Shown piece by piece: positions 12,313-24,400 of a stretch of DNA of 64,000 bases. The notes below the pieces were generated by a model, which saw only the letters and a list, made by a program, of their open reading frames with translations, did no database searches and was not told where the DNA came from. This stretch comes from Rhizophagus irregularis (taxonomy: Eukaryota; Glomeromycota; Glomeromycetes; Glomerales; Glomeraceae): positions 2,356,001 through 2,420,000 of the forward strand of contig NC_089436.1 of assembly GCF_026210795.1 (NCBI RefSeq). Reading direction: 5' to 3'. Position numbers and translations under genes: made by a program. Numbering within the stretch: the stretch's first letter is position 1; each line of letters begins with the position of its first letter.

Positions 12313-13211
12313 TTAATTATCGACCACATAAATGTCTTTCGCACTATTCAACCCAAAGGCGTAATTATATAGACGACTGTCAATCCATATTTCTTCAGAA
12401 TGCTGTTGTTGCAACTCTAAATACAAATAAATGTTCAGTTAGTAATAATTAGAATATAAATGTTTTTTAATAGAATGTATTCTGACTTTGCAACGCATCG
12501 TATAGATTATCTAGAGGAATTTTAAGCACTTGCAAGCTCCATTCATCGTCTTCCAACTTTTGTTTAGGGTTGATGTTTTCAATAGATGTTAGATCAATCT
12601 TTAAGTAACAAAAAAAAAATAAAAATAAAAATAAAAAAATTGAATTAAATTCAAAAAATTTCATAGCAACTTGAGTATATTACCTCTACATCAACAACCT
12701 TGGTTAATGAATCAGTCAACCCTGGTTCATAACAAATGGGTTCTGATATTCTTTTTATTTTACCGTGGTATCCCGTTTCTTCACGAAGTTCACGAAGCGC
12801 TGCAGCTTCCACTGTTTCATTGTCGTCAATTAAACCTGATGGAAATTCAATACAATATCTTCCAACGGGTGGTCGAAATTGAATCACCAAAATAATTTGA
12901 GGCGGCTTATTTACTTCCCGTATGATTGCATGTATGTCAATGGCTAAAATCAATTATCACTTTTTAATTTAATAATAAACTTAGTATGTTAACTTGTAAA
13001 GAAATTTGCCCATAATTTTACCGTCGACATTCTTTTTATTCTCAGTTGTACAATTTTTTCTCTTACACAGTTCCCATTTTCTTATTGCTTTGGTATTCGG
13101 ATCAATGTATTCGATTTCCTGTAATTCTAACCAGCTGCCATTACCAAGTTTCTTAACTTTGCCTGTTTCAATTTTATGAAATACTATATCGTATATACCT
13201 TTTTCTGCCAT
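12313..13211 (-). CDS. YSA1: Nudix hydrolase, ADP-ribose pyrophosphatase type (YSA1/NUDT5)
   Basis: Enzymes of this family split ADP-ribose to AMP and ribose 5-phosphate. Four exons, 13211-13022, 12943-12684, 12598-12487 and 12416-12313, sum to 666 nt (221 aa). The full Nudix box is present: G, five residues, E, seven residues, REL-REETGY, within [12 protein letters not shown] and [14 protein letters not shown]. The upstream [16 protein letters not shown] and the [10 protein letters not shown] block are typical of NUDT5/YSA1 rather than of other Nudix classes. The ATG at 13211 is preferred because the longer open frame above it has no ATG. The stop is 17 bp from that of convergent RMT2. Confidence 0.93.
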
Positions 13212-13324
13212 TTTTGAGGAGGCAAATAAAAATCCGAGTTTATAGATAGATGGAAATTCACGTGACACGTATATCTGTATTTAATAAGTGAATCGAGAAA
13301 TATTTTTGTCAAAAACTTCTTATC

Positions 13325-14816
13325 ATGTCCGATTTAGTATCCTATATAATTTGGGAAAAGGTACTTGTAAATCACTGTCGTTATTTTTTTTTTTTTACCA
13401 ATCTGTTATTTATATGTTGCGACCATAGCAAGAAGGACAATTATGTGCTCAGCACTGTTTAAATTCTCTTCTTCAAGGTATATAGATTTTATTTTTTTAT
13501 TTTATTTTATTTATTTTATTTTTTACAATTATAAACAATGTTTATTGGAAATGTTCTTATTATAGGAGAATATTTTACTGCTGTTGATTTAAGTGAAATT
13601 GCTAGAAATTTAGATCAGGCGGAACAAGCTGCTTTACGTGAAGGGACCACTGAACAACACGAGGACAACCGAAATGCTAATGCAAGCACAAGCCAAAATA
13701 TGGATGATTCCGGTATTTCATCAAAATTCATTTTAAAATTGGTCAATTTTCTGTATTTTATTAAATTATTTGTTTTATACAGGTTTCTTTTCTGTCCAAG
13801 TACGTAATACATTAATTTATGATTATCATAGATTTGAATTTTAGTTTTATTATTATATTTTTTCATCCTTTAATGCATTCATTTCATTTTATTTTATGTA
13901 GGTATTAAGCCATGCATTGAAAGTGTGGAATATTGGTAATTCATAAAATTTATAATAAATAGTGCATCCAATACTATATATTTAGTAGTCCTTATTAATC
14001 ACAAAGTGACTTGATTTAATCATAGATATAATACCAATTGGGTCTGAAGATGGCCGTATAGCAAAGATTCATCCAGAGTATTTATTAAAATAAATATGGT
14101 ATTCATTGTTTTATGTGTTTTTCATTACTATTGGTTAAAATACCCATGTATCCGGTTTCTATCTTTTCTCCTCTTATATTGTAGGGATGAATTAGCATAC
14201 ATATGTAATTTGCATGAACATTGGTGAGTCGAATGAATTTTTGATTATTTATATATAAAAGCTTATTATAACACACATACACATATATTTTTAAAAAAGG
14301 TTTACTCTTAGGAAATTTGGTGGATTATCATCACGTTGGTACAATCTAGACTCCCTTTTACGTGGACCAGAAAGCATCAGTCAGACATATTTGGGAATGT
14401 TGCTTAATCAATTGGAAAATGAGGGTAAATAACATGTAATAACATTGTTATGGGTGTCCCGCATTTTTTCTCAAAAATAATTATGTTTATAATTTTTACG
14501 TACTTAAGGTTATAGCATATTTGTGGTAAAAGGACAGTTACCTTCAAGTCAAGCTGATGAATATAGCAAATCTCTTCCAGATCCTAATTTACATCATATT
14601 CAAAAGAATCGACAAAATATAGATGAAATTGATCAAGCAATGATTGACGCTGCTATTGCAGCAAGTTTGGAAAATGATGTTAGTAATGATTTAATGAAAC
14701 CTTTTGAACAAAATTCTGGTGGTGAACCAATATCGTCTACAACTACCGAACAACCAACCATTGATGAATTGCGAGCGAAAAGACTTGCTAAATTTGATCG
14801 TGTTGGTGGGAATTGA
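13325..14816 (+). CDS. ATXN3: Ataxin-3-like Josephin-domain deubiquitinase
   Basis: A cysteine protease that removes ubiquitin, with a C-terminal ubiquitin-interacting motif. Nine exons, 13325-13360, 13429-13477, 13566-13712, 13783-13799, 13902-13935, 14026-14077, 14185-14223, 14300-14424 and 14509-14816, sum to 771 nt (256 aa). The catalytic set is complete: Gln13, Cys18 (in QLCAQHC), His112 (EHWF) and Asn128 (RWYNLDS). NMDDSGFFSVQ and LRGPESISQTYL are further family marks. A UIM lies near residues 193-209 (QAMIDAAIAASLEND). There is no polyglutamine tract. Exon 4 is a 17-nt microexon. No fault seen. Confidence 0.95.
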
Positions 14817-15114
14817 TAATTTTTTTATCTATAAAAATATACTTTTTGCTAAGCAAAGAATTTAAATTTAATTAATTTCCCAATTAAGAAAAATGATTTG
14901 ATTTTAGCCGGAACTATATTACGATCGGCTAAATTGATTTTAAGTATGATTAACCTTTTTGGATCTGACTAAAATCCATGTCATAAGATAATAATTAAAA
15001 AAATGTAACAATGATGCTGTATAAAAAAAGATTGTTATTTACCTTTAATTAGTTCAGATTGTCATAATCTTTCTGCACGATAATTGCAGTTTAAACTTAA
15101 AGTGTGAAACATAT
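14817..15114. other. Intergenic, upstream of the bZIP gene
   Basis: AT-rich spacer between two genes read in the same direction; it should hold the terminator of the ataxin-3 gene and the promoter of the bZIP gene. Confidence 0.4.
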
Positions 15115-15204
15115 ATGCCATGGAGATCAATGATCACATTTGCATCGGCATTAGGTGTAACATCCAACTTACATAAAACTCCGAATCCCTTCAGAAATCC
15201 TTAA
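15115..15204 (+). promoter_or_regulatory. Possible upstream open reading frame in the bZIP leader
   Basis: A 29-codon frame (MPWRSMITFASAL...) ends 42 bp before the bZIP ATG. Upstream frames often govern translation of fungal stress bZIP mRNAs; whether the transcript starts above this ATG cannot be seen here. Confidence 0.3.
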
Positions 15205-15246
15205 TTTCTCGACTTTTTTATTAAATTATACAGCAACTTTATTACG

Positions 15247-15900
15247 ATGGATAGTTTTCAATTATGTAAGAACGAAGTAAACCAACCACAATCATTACAA
15301 TCTGGTGAATATCAATCATCTAAAACAGAAAAATTTGCATCATTACAAACGTCCACTACTATGTCAATCGTTTCTTCAGTGTCAGAACAATTACAAACTT
15401 CACAATATTCAACTATCAATAAGTCTGAGGTTTGTATTAGCACACCGTCTTCGCGGAAAAGGATTTCAAGAAACGCAGAAGCACCTAATGTAATTTGGAA
15501 GCCGCTGCTTCCGCGACCACCAACTCCCGTTGTACCTGCTAAGCGGCGATTACCAACACCACCACCTGTAATTTCTTCGGCTCCTGGAACACCACCAATA
15601 GAAGAGGATTCTAACTCACCGCCAGCAGATACAGATACACCTTCAACTGTAAAATCGGACTTAATGCCGATGCTATTGGAGGCAGCTGCGCATGCCGCTC
15701 TCCGAGATAAGCGTCAAGAACGTATGGTTAAAAATCGAGCTGCAGCTTATGAAAGCCGTAAAAGAAAGAGAGAAGAAGCTGAGAGATTGATGGCTGAAAA
15801 TTTGGAAATGAAATCTCATATCCGCGAGTTGCAACATAAGATCGCGGAGCTAACTGTAGAAAATGAACAATTAAAACAATTACTCGCAACAAAAAATTAG
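15247..15900 (+). CDS. bZIP transcription factor
   Basis: A 217-aa single-exon protein. The bZIP signature N-x2-AA-x2-SR is at Asn163-Arg171 (KNRAAAYESRKRKRE). A leucine zipper with a perfect heptad, Leu181, Met188, Leu195, Leu202 and Leu209, follows to the C-terminus. The N-terminal half is Ser/Thr/Gln-rich and then Pro-rich (RPPTPVVPAKRRLPTPPP), as in activation domains. The basic region resembles the Hac1/ATF group, with Tyr168 where that group usually has Gln. I did not find the paired CTGCAG-type stem-loops of an Ire1-spliced intron, so a Hac1 role is not claimed. Confidence 0.9.
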   Translation: MDSFQLCKNEVNQPQSLQSGEYQSSKTEKFASLQTSTTMSIVSSVSEQLQTSQYSTINKSEVCISTPSSRKRISRNAEAPNVIWKPLLPRPPTPVVPAKRRLPTPPPVISSAPGTPPIEEDSNSPPADTDTPSTVKSDLMPMLLEAAAHAALRDKRQERMVKNRAAAYESRKRKREEAERLMAENLEMKSHIRELQHKIAELTVENEQLKQLLATKN

Positions 15901-16531
15901 AAAATTATCAGCGAGATTTCGATATCTTACATTATTGAATTTTAGAATTATGAATTCTTAAATTCTTTGTATTTTACTTTTCAATTTGTATATTTTGTAT
16001 TATTTATTTGATCGTTGTTAGATAGAGTGATGATAATTTTTAGTTTATTTTTTTTTATTTTTCCCTTCATGCACATGCACACTTCAAATCATGTTTTGGC
16101 ATATAATTTTTCCCGTGTATATTTGATGTGCTTGCTTATTTATTTTCTTTTCCAGATATTAAATCACTTACCGGGTAGCATAAATAAAAGTTTTAACCAC
16201 ATTATAATGATGTTTTTAATGCCTATGTTGTGTTACCCTCTACATGTAATAATGAAACCACAGAATTTAATCAATTTCTATAAATTATAGTGTCCAAATG
16301 AATAATTACATAATTACCAATGATATAAAAATTTGAGCAGATTTTATGCATAAATATTAATAAAAAAATATTTTCTTCCACAAGAATTCCAAAACTAAAA
16401 CTGATATAAAAATAATATACAAAGTATCGAAAATTCTAATAATTATGGATGTATTACGGATAATAATAGGGAATCATAATGAATTTCAAACAATGTCCAA
16501 ATCTTTGATAAATCATTATAATTTTTAGTAT
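15901..16531. other. Convergent spacer between the bZIP and PH-protein genes
   Basis: About 630 bp of AT-rich sequence into which both genes end. A 91-codon open frame at 16015-16290 has skewed, hydrophobic composition and no recognisable domain; I treat it as non-coding. Confidence 0.4.
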
Positions 16532-19500
16532 TTATTCGGTATCTCTACGCCGATTCCTAGCAGCTCGAGGTTGCCTTGCTTGTACTGGCGGTATTGTTGA
16601 TGCAGCTAAAGGAACATCATCGTCTTCGTCATAATCATCTTCTGTTTGTATATATGGTCCATAACTTTCGTGATAAGAACCTCTGTGTCCGGGATCCAAA
16701 TATTGTTGGCTTCCCAAAAATCTACTTGACCTTGGATCTCCTGGAGGTCCAAAATGAGACTGTCGATGCAAGAAATCTCTTTCTCTTTCAACCATCATAG
16801 CTTGTTGTCGCTGTTCCATTAATCTGCGTTCTCTTTCTCTTTCAAATGCTCTCTCTCTTTCTAATTCCGCCTGTCTTGCCAATATCGAAGGTCCCATAGC
16901 TTTTCTTTGATTTTCTCTTGCAGTAATGGCTCCAACTAATCCTGTTTGTGGGTCTTTTTGTCTCTCCGGTAAATTAATTAAAGGTGTACCCATTTCTTTA
17001 GCCAGCATTTCTTGTTCACGAGCTGAAAGCTGAGATTGCGATATAGAATCTATCAAGCTCACTGGTCGATAATGATTTGGGTGATCATCATATCCATCAT
17101 CCAAATATATGGATTCTCGTGCATAATCTAATTGCCCACCACTTACACGCCTTCGACCAGCCATCATTTGTCCAGGGTTCATCATTGATCTAGGTCGTCC
17201 TCCAACCTTCATATAATCATCATCATAATACTCACCACCTCGAATTTGTGGTGGCATCATTACACTCCGCCTGTTGTCTGTTGATAGATACATGTTATCC
17301 ACATAATCACTTCCCGATCCCCATCTCTGGTTAGGTGGGTAATTTGGAGATACTGACCTAGGTGGGTAATTTGGAGATACCGACCTGGGCGGAGTATTGA
17401 AATTTGGCCTGACAAAATTAGTATTTAATCCACTTCCTTCCTCAACTAATGCAGCCAATGGCTCATCTGATGTTGATGACTGGTTATTCTCAGAATCATC
17501 ACTACTACTATCACTCGATTTACTTTTAACATGCCTTGTCGTATTCTTTAATTTATCTTTTTGCTTTGTTGGCTTAAATACTTTTGTTGTCCTGTTCAAA
17601 ACTTCATCGTCATCGTCATCATCAGAAGGTATGTTTTTCCCTTTTTTACTATCCTTTGTTTCAATTGCAGGTTCATTTATAGTATCAAAATTCAACGCGC
17701 TAATATCTATATCTAAACCACCTATTTCAAATTGATAATCATCTTGTTGACTGCTAAATTCCTTTTTGTTGCTTTTTATAGTATCTTTAACATTGGTATC
17801 ATTCTCTTGTTCACTATCTGCTTCTTCAGATGTAATCGGCTTTTTCCCTTTTGACCTTCCACGAAACTGTTCATCAGTTACATTTCCACTAGGAAGTATG
17901 TTACGACTACGTACAGGATTTCTTCTTGGTGTAACTATTCCTTCTGGATCGTTCTCAAAGTTTCCTTGAGGATGTAAAGGTTGTTGAATTTGTGGATAAT
18001 TTTTATCTGCATATTGGTTGGTTGAACTAATACCGCCACGAGGCTGCTTTGAACCAGGCCCATATTGTCCATAGGGAGGCGATTGCCGATAAGGTTTTTG
18101 TTGGAGTTGTGTATTCATTTTTTTTTTACCACTATCACTCAATTCTTCATTATCATCACTACTATCAGATGGCTGTGGTACAACCCTTGTCTTTTTCTTA
18201 TTTCCTTTACCCGGTTTGTTAATAGTCTGGCTAGATTTAACATTTTTATTTAAACTAGAATCTTCGCTACTATCTTCCTCGCTATTGTTTTCATCGCTAT
18301 TAGATTCATCATCACTATTACCACTTTCTTCGCTATCAGATGGAAGTGGAGCAAGTCTTCGTTTAGCTTTACTTTTTTGTTTGGCGGTGTGATTTTTGAA
18401 CGAAACACTTCTTTTAGGTTTAGATTTTTTTGTTGAAGTATCCTCTTGAATAGATTCATCTTTACGCTCAGCTACAGCAGTCATAACTTCAGACATAAAG
18501 TCACTATCTCCAAATGTTCCAAAGCTACTTCCAAAGCTAACAGACTCATCTGCTTTAGCCTTTAATAATTCTGCTTCAATTTCTGCGGTAATTTTCGCAT
18601 TTTCCTGTGTATTTTTTAAGAGTGTTGGGTCATCGTTTTCGTCATCATCATCATCAACATCATCATCATCAGATTTCCCGCTTTCACTCTGTGAATCTCC
18701 TTGCTGATCTTCCGATTCATCGCTACTGGCCAATTGTTTAGCTCTTTTACCTCTTCGTTTGTTCGATTGAGTAACTTGAGACGACGATGAATTTGAACGG
18801 TTGGTATTATTAGTAGTTGTAGGTGAATGTGGTGATATGGGGGTAATCGAAATTGGACTCCTTTGAGAACCTCCGGTCAGGGATACCATGGAATTAGGAC
18901 GTGAAGTTTGATTTATAGGTTTCAATGTAGACGGAGAATTTGAACTAGGTGTTGAAGAATTAGATTCATTTGAAAAGGTCCTTTGGCGATCATAATTATC
19001 CGATAAACCATCGGTCACAATCTGAGGAAGATTATGTGCACTTGTTTTCCTTGAGGATTTTTGATTTACATTTGGAGGTGGTTGTTGAGAATTATCATGT
19101 AATTGTTGTTGTAAATTATAAGATTGACGTAAAATTTCAGCGAATGCAGCTTTTACATCCGCTAACGATTCACGTATTTCAATATGTTTTACTTCGGGAA
19201 GATCTAAAAATAATTTAGTATTACTTCTACCAGTTGGCACGGCAAAAAATGGTGATACTGGATTTTTAAAATCATATAATAATTCTTTTGGTCTACCATA
19301 TAATTTGAAACTATCAAAAAAACCAAAAAGCCATTTTGACATTTCATTAAGTGAATCAGTTGTCAAAATAACAAAATCACCAGGTTTATTTTCAGTCGGC
19401 TTTGTAGGAAATAAAGTACCTTCAACACAGAAAGTGGCCGTTTTATCTATGATAGCGGGATCTTCAGGATAAATCGCGTAAGTTTGAAGAACATTTGCTA

Positions 19501-20317
19501 AAGTCATGAATGGTTTTTTTGATTTTTTTGATTCATAAAACAAAGCTTGTCCTCTAGTAAATGACAAATCTTTTTTCTTTTTATCTTCAACGCGATGATC
19601 CGCTACAACAACCCAATAAGTTTTAGGTTCAAAGTTACCAGCAAATTGCACTTGAAGATTACCTTCCAGTTTACCCTTTACTAACACAGATCCATTACCA
19701 AAATCTTTCAATCCAGGACGTTTAATTAATGTTGCTGTGAAAACTTCCTGTAATCTTGATCTTTCAAAACATGATAAACGGATTGCATTGACCCATAAAT
19801 TTAAAGTATTATTATCTGAAGCTTGTAAATATAATTTTTCACCTTGAATTAAATAAAGAAAAAACACGTGCATACGTTGGGATACATTATTATCTTCTAG
19901 AATAGATAGATCTACTAAACAATTAGGTAAATTTAATATAAGAGGAGCCTGGGATACTTCTGGTGTTTCAGAGTCGTGATTATTCGCTATCTTCCAAAAA
20001 CTTAGAACAGGACCACACAATTCCACGTAATATTCTATCCAGTCATCGCTCGAATTAGTGCTACCTTGGTTATTAATGATATCTTGCTTACACAAATAAC
20101 CTTCCATATATATTTTCCGTGAAAAAATATCAAAAAGATGTAAGACAGGTCGCATATCAGGAGTTACTTGATCGCCCTGAAAAGAAGGTCTTCGTGGTCT
20201 TGGTTTTTTTAAGGTAGCCGGACGAAGAGTGGTCGATCTCGGTCCAGGCCCAGTACTATACCTTTCTGATGTCCTTTTTGAACCCGTATTCAAGTTTTTT
20301 CTTGTAGATTCTGCCAT
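16532..20317 (-). CDS. PH-domain protein of the Caf120/Skg3 family
   Basis: A 1261-aa single-exon protein. A PH domain lies near residues 65-190 (MEGYLCKQDI, DWIEYYVELCGPVLSFW, LNLWVNAIRLSCFERSRLQE). In yeast the related Caf120 is a CCR4-NOT partner and Skg3 is a bud-neck protein. A conserved second region follows (RPGLKDFGNGSVLVKGKL to about residue 400). Beyond it is a long disordered stretch rich in Ser, Asp and Lys, with acidic blocks such as KSDDDDVDDDDDENDD. The C-terminal motif GTPLINLPER, followed by GLVGAITARENQRK, is the conserved tail of this fungal family. The two tandem SVSPNYPPR units near residue 985 mark a short internal duplication. Start is the first ATG; no intron is needed. 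Confidence 0.85.
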   Translation of the reverse strand: MAESTRKNLNTGSKRTSERYSTGPGPRSTTLRPATLKKPRPRRPSFQGDQVTPDMRPVLHLFDIFSRKIYMEGYLCKQDIINNQGSTNSSDDWIEYYVELCGPVLSFWKIANNHDSETPEVSQAPLILNLPNCLVDLSILEDNNVSQRMHVFFLYLIQGEKLYLQASDNNTLNLWVNAIRLSCFERSRLQEVFTATLIKRPGLKDFGNGSVLVKGKLEGNLQVQFAGNFEPKTYWVVVADHRVEDKKKKDLSFTRGQALFYESKKSKKPFMTLANVLQTYAIYPEDPAIIDKTATFCVEGTLFPTKPTENKPGDFVILTTDSLNEMSKWLFGFFDSFKLYGRPKELLYDFKNPVSPFFAVPTGRSNTKLFLDLPEVKHIEIRESLADVKAAFAEILRQSYNLQQQLHDNSQQPPPNVNQKSSRKTSAHNLPQIVTDGLSDNYDRQRTFSNESNSSTPSSNSPSTLKPINQTSRPNSMVSLTGGSQRSPISITPISPHSPTTTNNTNRSNSSSSQVTQSNKRRGKRAKQLASSDESEDQQGDSQSESGKSDDDDVDDDDDENDDPTLLKNTQENAKITAEIEAELLKAKADESVSFGSSFGTFGDSDFMSEVMTAVAERKDESIQEDTSTKKSKPKRSVSFKNHTAKQKSKAKRRLAPLPSDSEESGNSDDESNSDENNSEEDSSEDSSLNKNVKSSQTINKPGKGNKKKTRVVPQPSDSSDDNEELSDSGKKKMNTQLQQKPYRQSPPYGQYGPGSKQPRGGISSTNQYADKNYPQIQQPLHPQGNFENDPEGIVTPRRNPVRSRNILPSGNVTDEQFRGRSKGKKPITSEEADSEQENDTNVKDTIKSNKKEFSSQQDDYQFEIGGLDIDISALNFDTINEPAIETKDSKKGKNIPSDDDDDDEVLNRTTKVFKPTKQKDKLKNTTRHVKSKSSDSSSDDSENNQSSTSDEPLAALVEEGSGLNTNFVRPNFNTPPRSVSPNYPPRSVSPNYPPNQRWGSGSDYVDNMYLSTDNRRSVMMPPQIRGGEYYDDDYMKVGGRPRSMMNPGQMMAGRRRVSGGQLDYARESIYLDDGYDDHPNHYRPVSLIDSISQSQLSAREQEMLAKEMGTPLINLPERQKDPQTGLVGAITARENQRKAMGPSILARQAELERERAFERERERRLMEQRQQAMMVERERDFLHRQSHFGPPGDPRSSRFLGSQQYLDPGHRGSYHESYGPYIQTEDDYDEDDDVPLAASTIPPVQARQPRAARNRRRDTE

Positions 20318-21441
20318 CGTACTCGAATCGGAAATCTGTTGTTTGATTTGAGTATAGATACTCTGTATTTCTTTTTTTGTAAAGGACGTTGTGGAGCTGG
20401 TAAAGATGACCAGCTACTTCCTGCTAAATGAAAGCTCAAGCTATGAAAAAAGAGAAAAAAAAAGGGTGTATATTATGGTTTTTATGGTTTTTTTTTATAA
20501 AAAAATATTTTAAATATAATTTTTTAAGTTGGATTTTATATCAAACCTGTACTGTAATGTGAGTCTGTGGTCACTTTCAGGTTTAGTGCATATCGTTAAT
20601 TACGTTGTTGACTAATTTTATTAAATAAAAAATGATTCGTTAAATTGTGGCAGTGGCATTTGTACAAACAAAAAATAAACTCATCTTCAATTTCTACTAC
20701 ATTTATATAATTATTTTAAAATTTTCATTATAACGGTATTAAAACTGTAATTTTTATTGTAATTATTGGACGAATTACGACTTATAAATACCCGTATTCA
20801 ATTTCAAACAAAAAAAGTAAAATAAAATCAATATATATCAATAATAAAAATATTTCTCCATTGTTTTGTTTCCTTACAATGCTACATTAGTTTTTTACGT
20901 GCGCGTTTTTATATAAAAAGCGTTAAAAAATATTTCCGCAGCTTAAAAAGATTGACTGGTTTTTTTTATATTTATATATTTTGCAAGTATAAATTTATAA
21001 ATTAAATTAATAAATAGCTTACTTACTTAACTGGTTTAGTGATCGTTCTCCCCATTGCAAAAATAAATACTCCCTATACAGAATGTGGTGCCACATTGAT
21101 GTCAGTTTGTTGACAATGTATAACTAAACCCTCCTTCCAAAATTCATTTCATCAGATATATCAAATATAATTAATATAATTGTATTATATTGTTGCAAAA
21201 TTTATAGTATTAACATAAATGGGTTGCCATGACGCTAATGGCATAAAACATGGCACATATCCGATTGCAAAAAAAAAAAATTTTGTAATACCTTATTTTT
21301 AATATATAATGTACAGTGATTTTAACTTTATTACTATACTACTTATTATTTTCGACCTCTCCTTTTTTTAAAGTAATATTTGCTTCGTTACTTTTAGCAA
21401 ATAATAATAAAAAAAAAATAAAAAAAAAGTTCGTTGTAGCA
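20318..21441. promoter_or_regulatory. Divergent intergenic region of the PH-protein and CLIP-170 genes
   Basis: About 1.1 kb, AT-rich with homopolymer runs. It must carry both promoters. An in-frame ATG at 21316 would add a hydrophobic and Lys-rich leader to CLIP-170; I regard that as leader sequence and place the start at 21442. Small imperfect palindromes near 21085-21120 are of unknown meaning. Confidence 0.45.
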
Positions 21442-24400
21442 ATGTCAAGACTACCAAAATTACCTACGGTTAGCGGAATACCGTCTTCGGGTCTTCCTTC
21501 TCCAGCAGCAAAACGTCGTCCATCAACTGGCACTACAGGAAAATCAACACTTGCCCTGACTCCAGAACAGGAAGCGCTATTACAAGCGGCAATGGAAAAA
21601 TATAATCCAACGCCAGCTACCGAGTCGAATGAGAATAATCAAACTAGCTCTATCTCAACACTTGGAAATAGTCAAGCTAATTCATCACACTCAACGCCAG
21701 CTACGAATAATACGAATAACCAGTCAAATAGAAAACTTGGAAAAAAAACAAGTTTTACCAGAATGACGCGTCCAACACTTCCACCATTAACAGAAAAATC
21801 AGCTGCTATAAAACAAAATTCAACAATACAACAAACTCCTCACACAATGTCATCGAAATTAAATAATTCTGGATTGCCTGCATCAAATTTATCTTCACCA
21901 CTTCAACGTTCACTTTCAGGCCAAAATTCAACGTTGTCTTCGGCATCAAATCCCACTCATCAACGGTTACAGGCCATGGCTGCATCTCAACAACGTCCAG
22001 CTTCCCCTTCACTTTCCTTATATTCAATAGGTGAACGAGTTACTGTTGAGTCAATGAATATTTCAGGTACATTAAGGTTTTTAGGCCCAATTGACAATAA
22101 GTCTGGAACCTGGGCCGGAATAGAAGTAGATGTTCCAGGAACAGGTAAAAATGATGGGAGTGCTTTCGGGTAAGTTTAATTATTTTAAAATTGTGAATTA
22201 AATAAATTACTAATTAAATATTATGTATATGAGCAATTATTTAAAGAAGAGATGAAAAAAAGTTATTTTTTTACACATATTTATCATTAATGATTTATTT
22301 TTATTTTATCTACTTTATGTTGAAATTATTTTATTATTAGAAAATCCTACTTTACTTGTCCTCCAAACTCGGGTATATTTACTCTTTCATCAAAGCTTAC
22401 CAAATCTAAAGAAGCTGATGATATACCAAATTTACCACAAATCCCTTCAATTAACAAATCTTCTAATACCATACCACGACCACCTTCTACTTCAAGTAAT
22501 TCAAGTGAAAAAGCATCATCTGGTATACCATCATCTTTGGCTACACCAAATTTATCAAAACATGCTCAAAACGCAGCTATTGCTGCTGGTCGGATCACAG
22601 CCGGTTCTCGTGCTTCAAGGTATATTGGTGTCACAGCTTCCCAACTTAAACAGAGAAAGCCGTCGACTGTGTCCTCAACTCCTGATACTGCTCCTAACGG
22701 ACAAACGACTCCGTCTAGGACTAAACCAACGCCGACACTAGGACTCGTGAGACCTGGTTCTCTTCAAAGTTTAAAGTCACCATCCACACCTCCAACTAAT
22801 GGTAGACAATACCGCAACAGAAAAGATTCATCATCATCCACTGGATCGACTGTTTCTAAGGCGTCAGGTCTACCTCGTTCACGATCTGTTACACCGAACC
22901 CTCCAAATGAATCGCAGCACACTTCAGATAGTGAGAATACTATAACAACAGGTATTAAAGAAGAAATGAGTAACAAATCACTTCAAGAAAAAGTCCAAAA
23001 ATTACTGAGCGATCCTGATACCTCTGACAGTGTTCCCTTGAGTCTTTTTGATCAGCAAGCTCTTCGAATTCAACAACTACAAATGAAAATCGAGGTATTG
23101 GAAACCGAAAATACATATTTAAAACTTGATAACAAGAAATCGTTCACTGATACATCAGCTGGAATTCGAAGTTCTGATCAATGGGAAAAAGAGAAAAAAG
23201 CTCTTTTGGAAGAAAGAGATTTAAAAGAAAAAACTTTGAATGATAAAATATCAGATTTATCCAGGCAACTTCAAGAGGTTGCGAAAGGACACCATCATAG
23301 ACCAAGTACTTCATTGTCAATGATCGCCGATGATGATAACATGAGTGATAAAATATTACAATTGACTGAGTTGATTGAACAAAAAGATGAACATGTCAAA
23401 TCACTTGAAGAATCTCTTAACAAGGTAAATAAACAATCTAGTGAGTACCAATTAAAGATCAAAGAGCTTGAAAAAGTTGCACAAAATGAAGCTTCAGATC
23501 GCATTTCCCAGTTAGAAAAAGATATCCAAGGTAAAAAAAATGAAAATGATGAATTAAATTTAAAGTTTGACCAATACAAACTTGATTCAGAAAGTAAAGT
23601 AAAATCTTTACAAAAAACCATTGACGAGCTCAAGGCAGCAGGTCAAGAAACAATGAATATTTACGAAGAGAGAGTTTCTTCCTTGGAACAACAAGTTGAA
23701 GAATTAAAAAAGGCTGGTGTTGAAACAATAACTTTATATGAAGAGGCAACAGCTAGAATTGCTGAACGTGAAGATAAAATTAATTCATTGGAAAAGGAAG
23801 CAGAAGAATTAAGATCTGCTGGCGTAGAAGCAATAGATGTATATGAAAAAACAATCGAAGGAACCAAAAAGGAAGTTGAAGAATTGAAGAATCAATTAAC
23901 TAAAAAGGAGGAAACTATTACAACATTATCAAAAGAAATAGATAAATTACAGCTAGTACAAAAAGAGTTGGCAGAAGCTAAAGTCAAATTGGAAATGAAT
24001 GATAAACGAGAAGAAGGGCTTCGAAATGAATTAGCAGATTTACAGACTGGATTGGAACATATGATGCGTGCGGATGCAAAATCAAGAGAACGCATATATC
24101 AATTGGAAGATGATGTTCGTGAGTCACAAGCACTTGTTAATAGACAATTAGAGGAAATAAATGCTTTAAAAAATAATATGCAAAATCTAATGGGTGCAAA
24201 TAATAATGAAGAAATCGAAAAAGTCAAGGCAGTTTTTGAGGGAGATACAAAGAGGCTACAAGATGAATTGGAAGAGTTAAGAAAGTTTTTATCAGAAGTA
24301 CAAACTGAAAAACGTACTATTGTTAGTGAAGCGGATTCTTTAAAAGACGAGAAGAAAATGTTAGAGAGAAAACTGCAAGAGGGTGAACGCCAAAGAAACG

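Noticed and set aside
15247-16300. bZIP gene as HAC1 with an Ire1-type unconventional intron
   Set aside because: The basic region is similar, but no paired CTGCAG/CCGCAG stem-loops were found after the zipper and the frame ends naturally.
21316-21441. Signal-peptide-like extension of CLIP-170 from the ATG at 21316
   Set aside because: It is hydrophobic, AT-driven and followed by a Lys run; a cytoplasmic plus-end protein would not carry it. The ATG at 21442 gives the family-like start.
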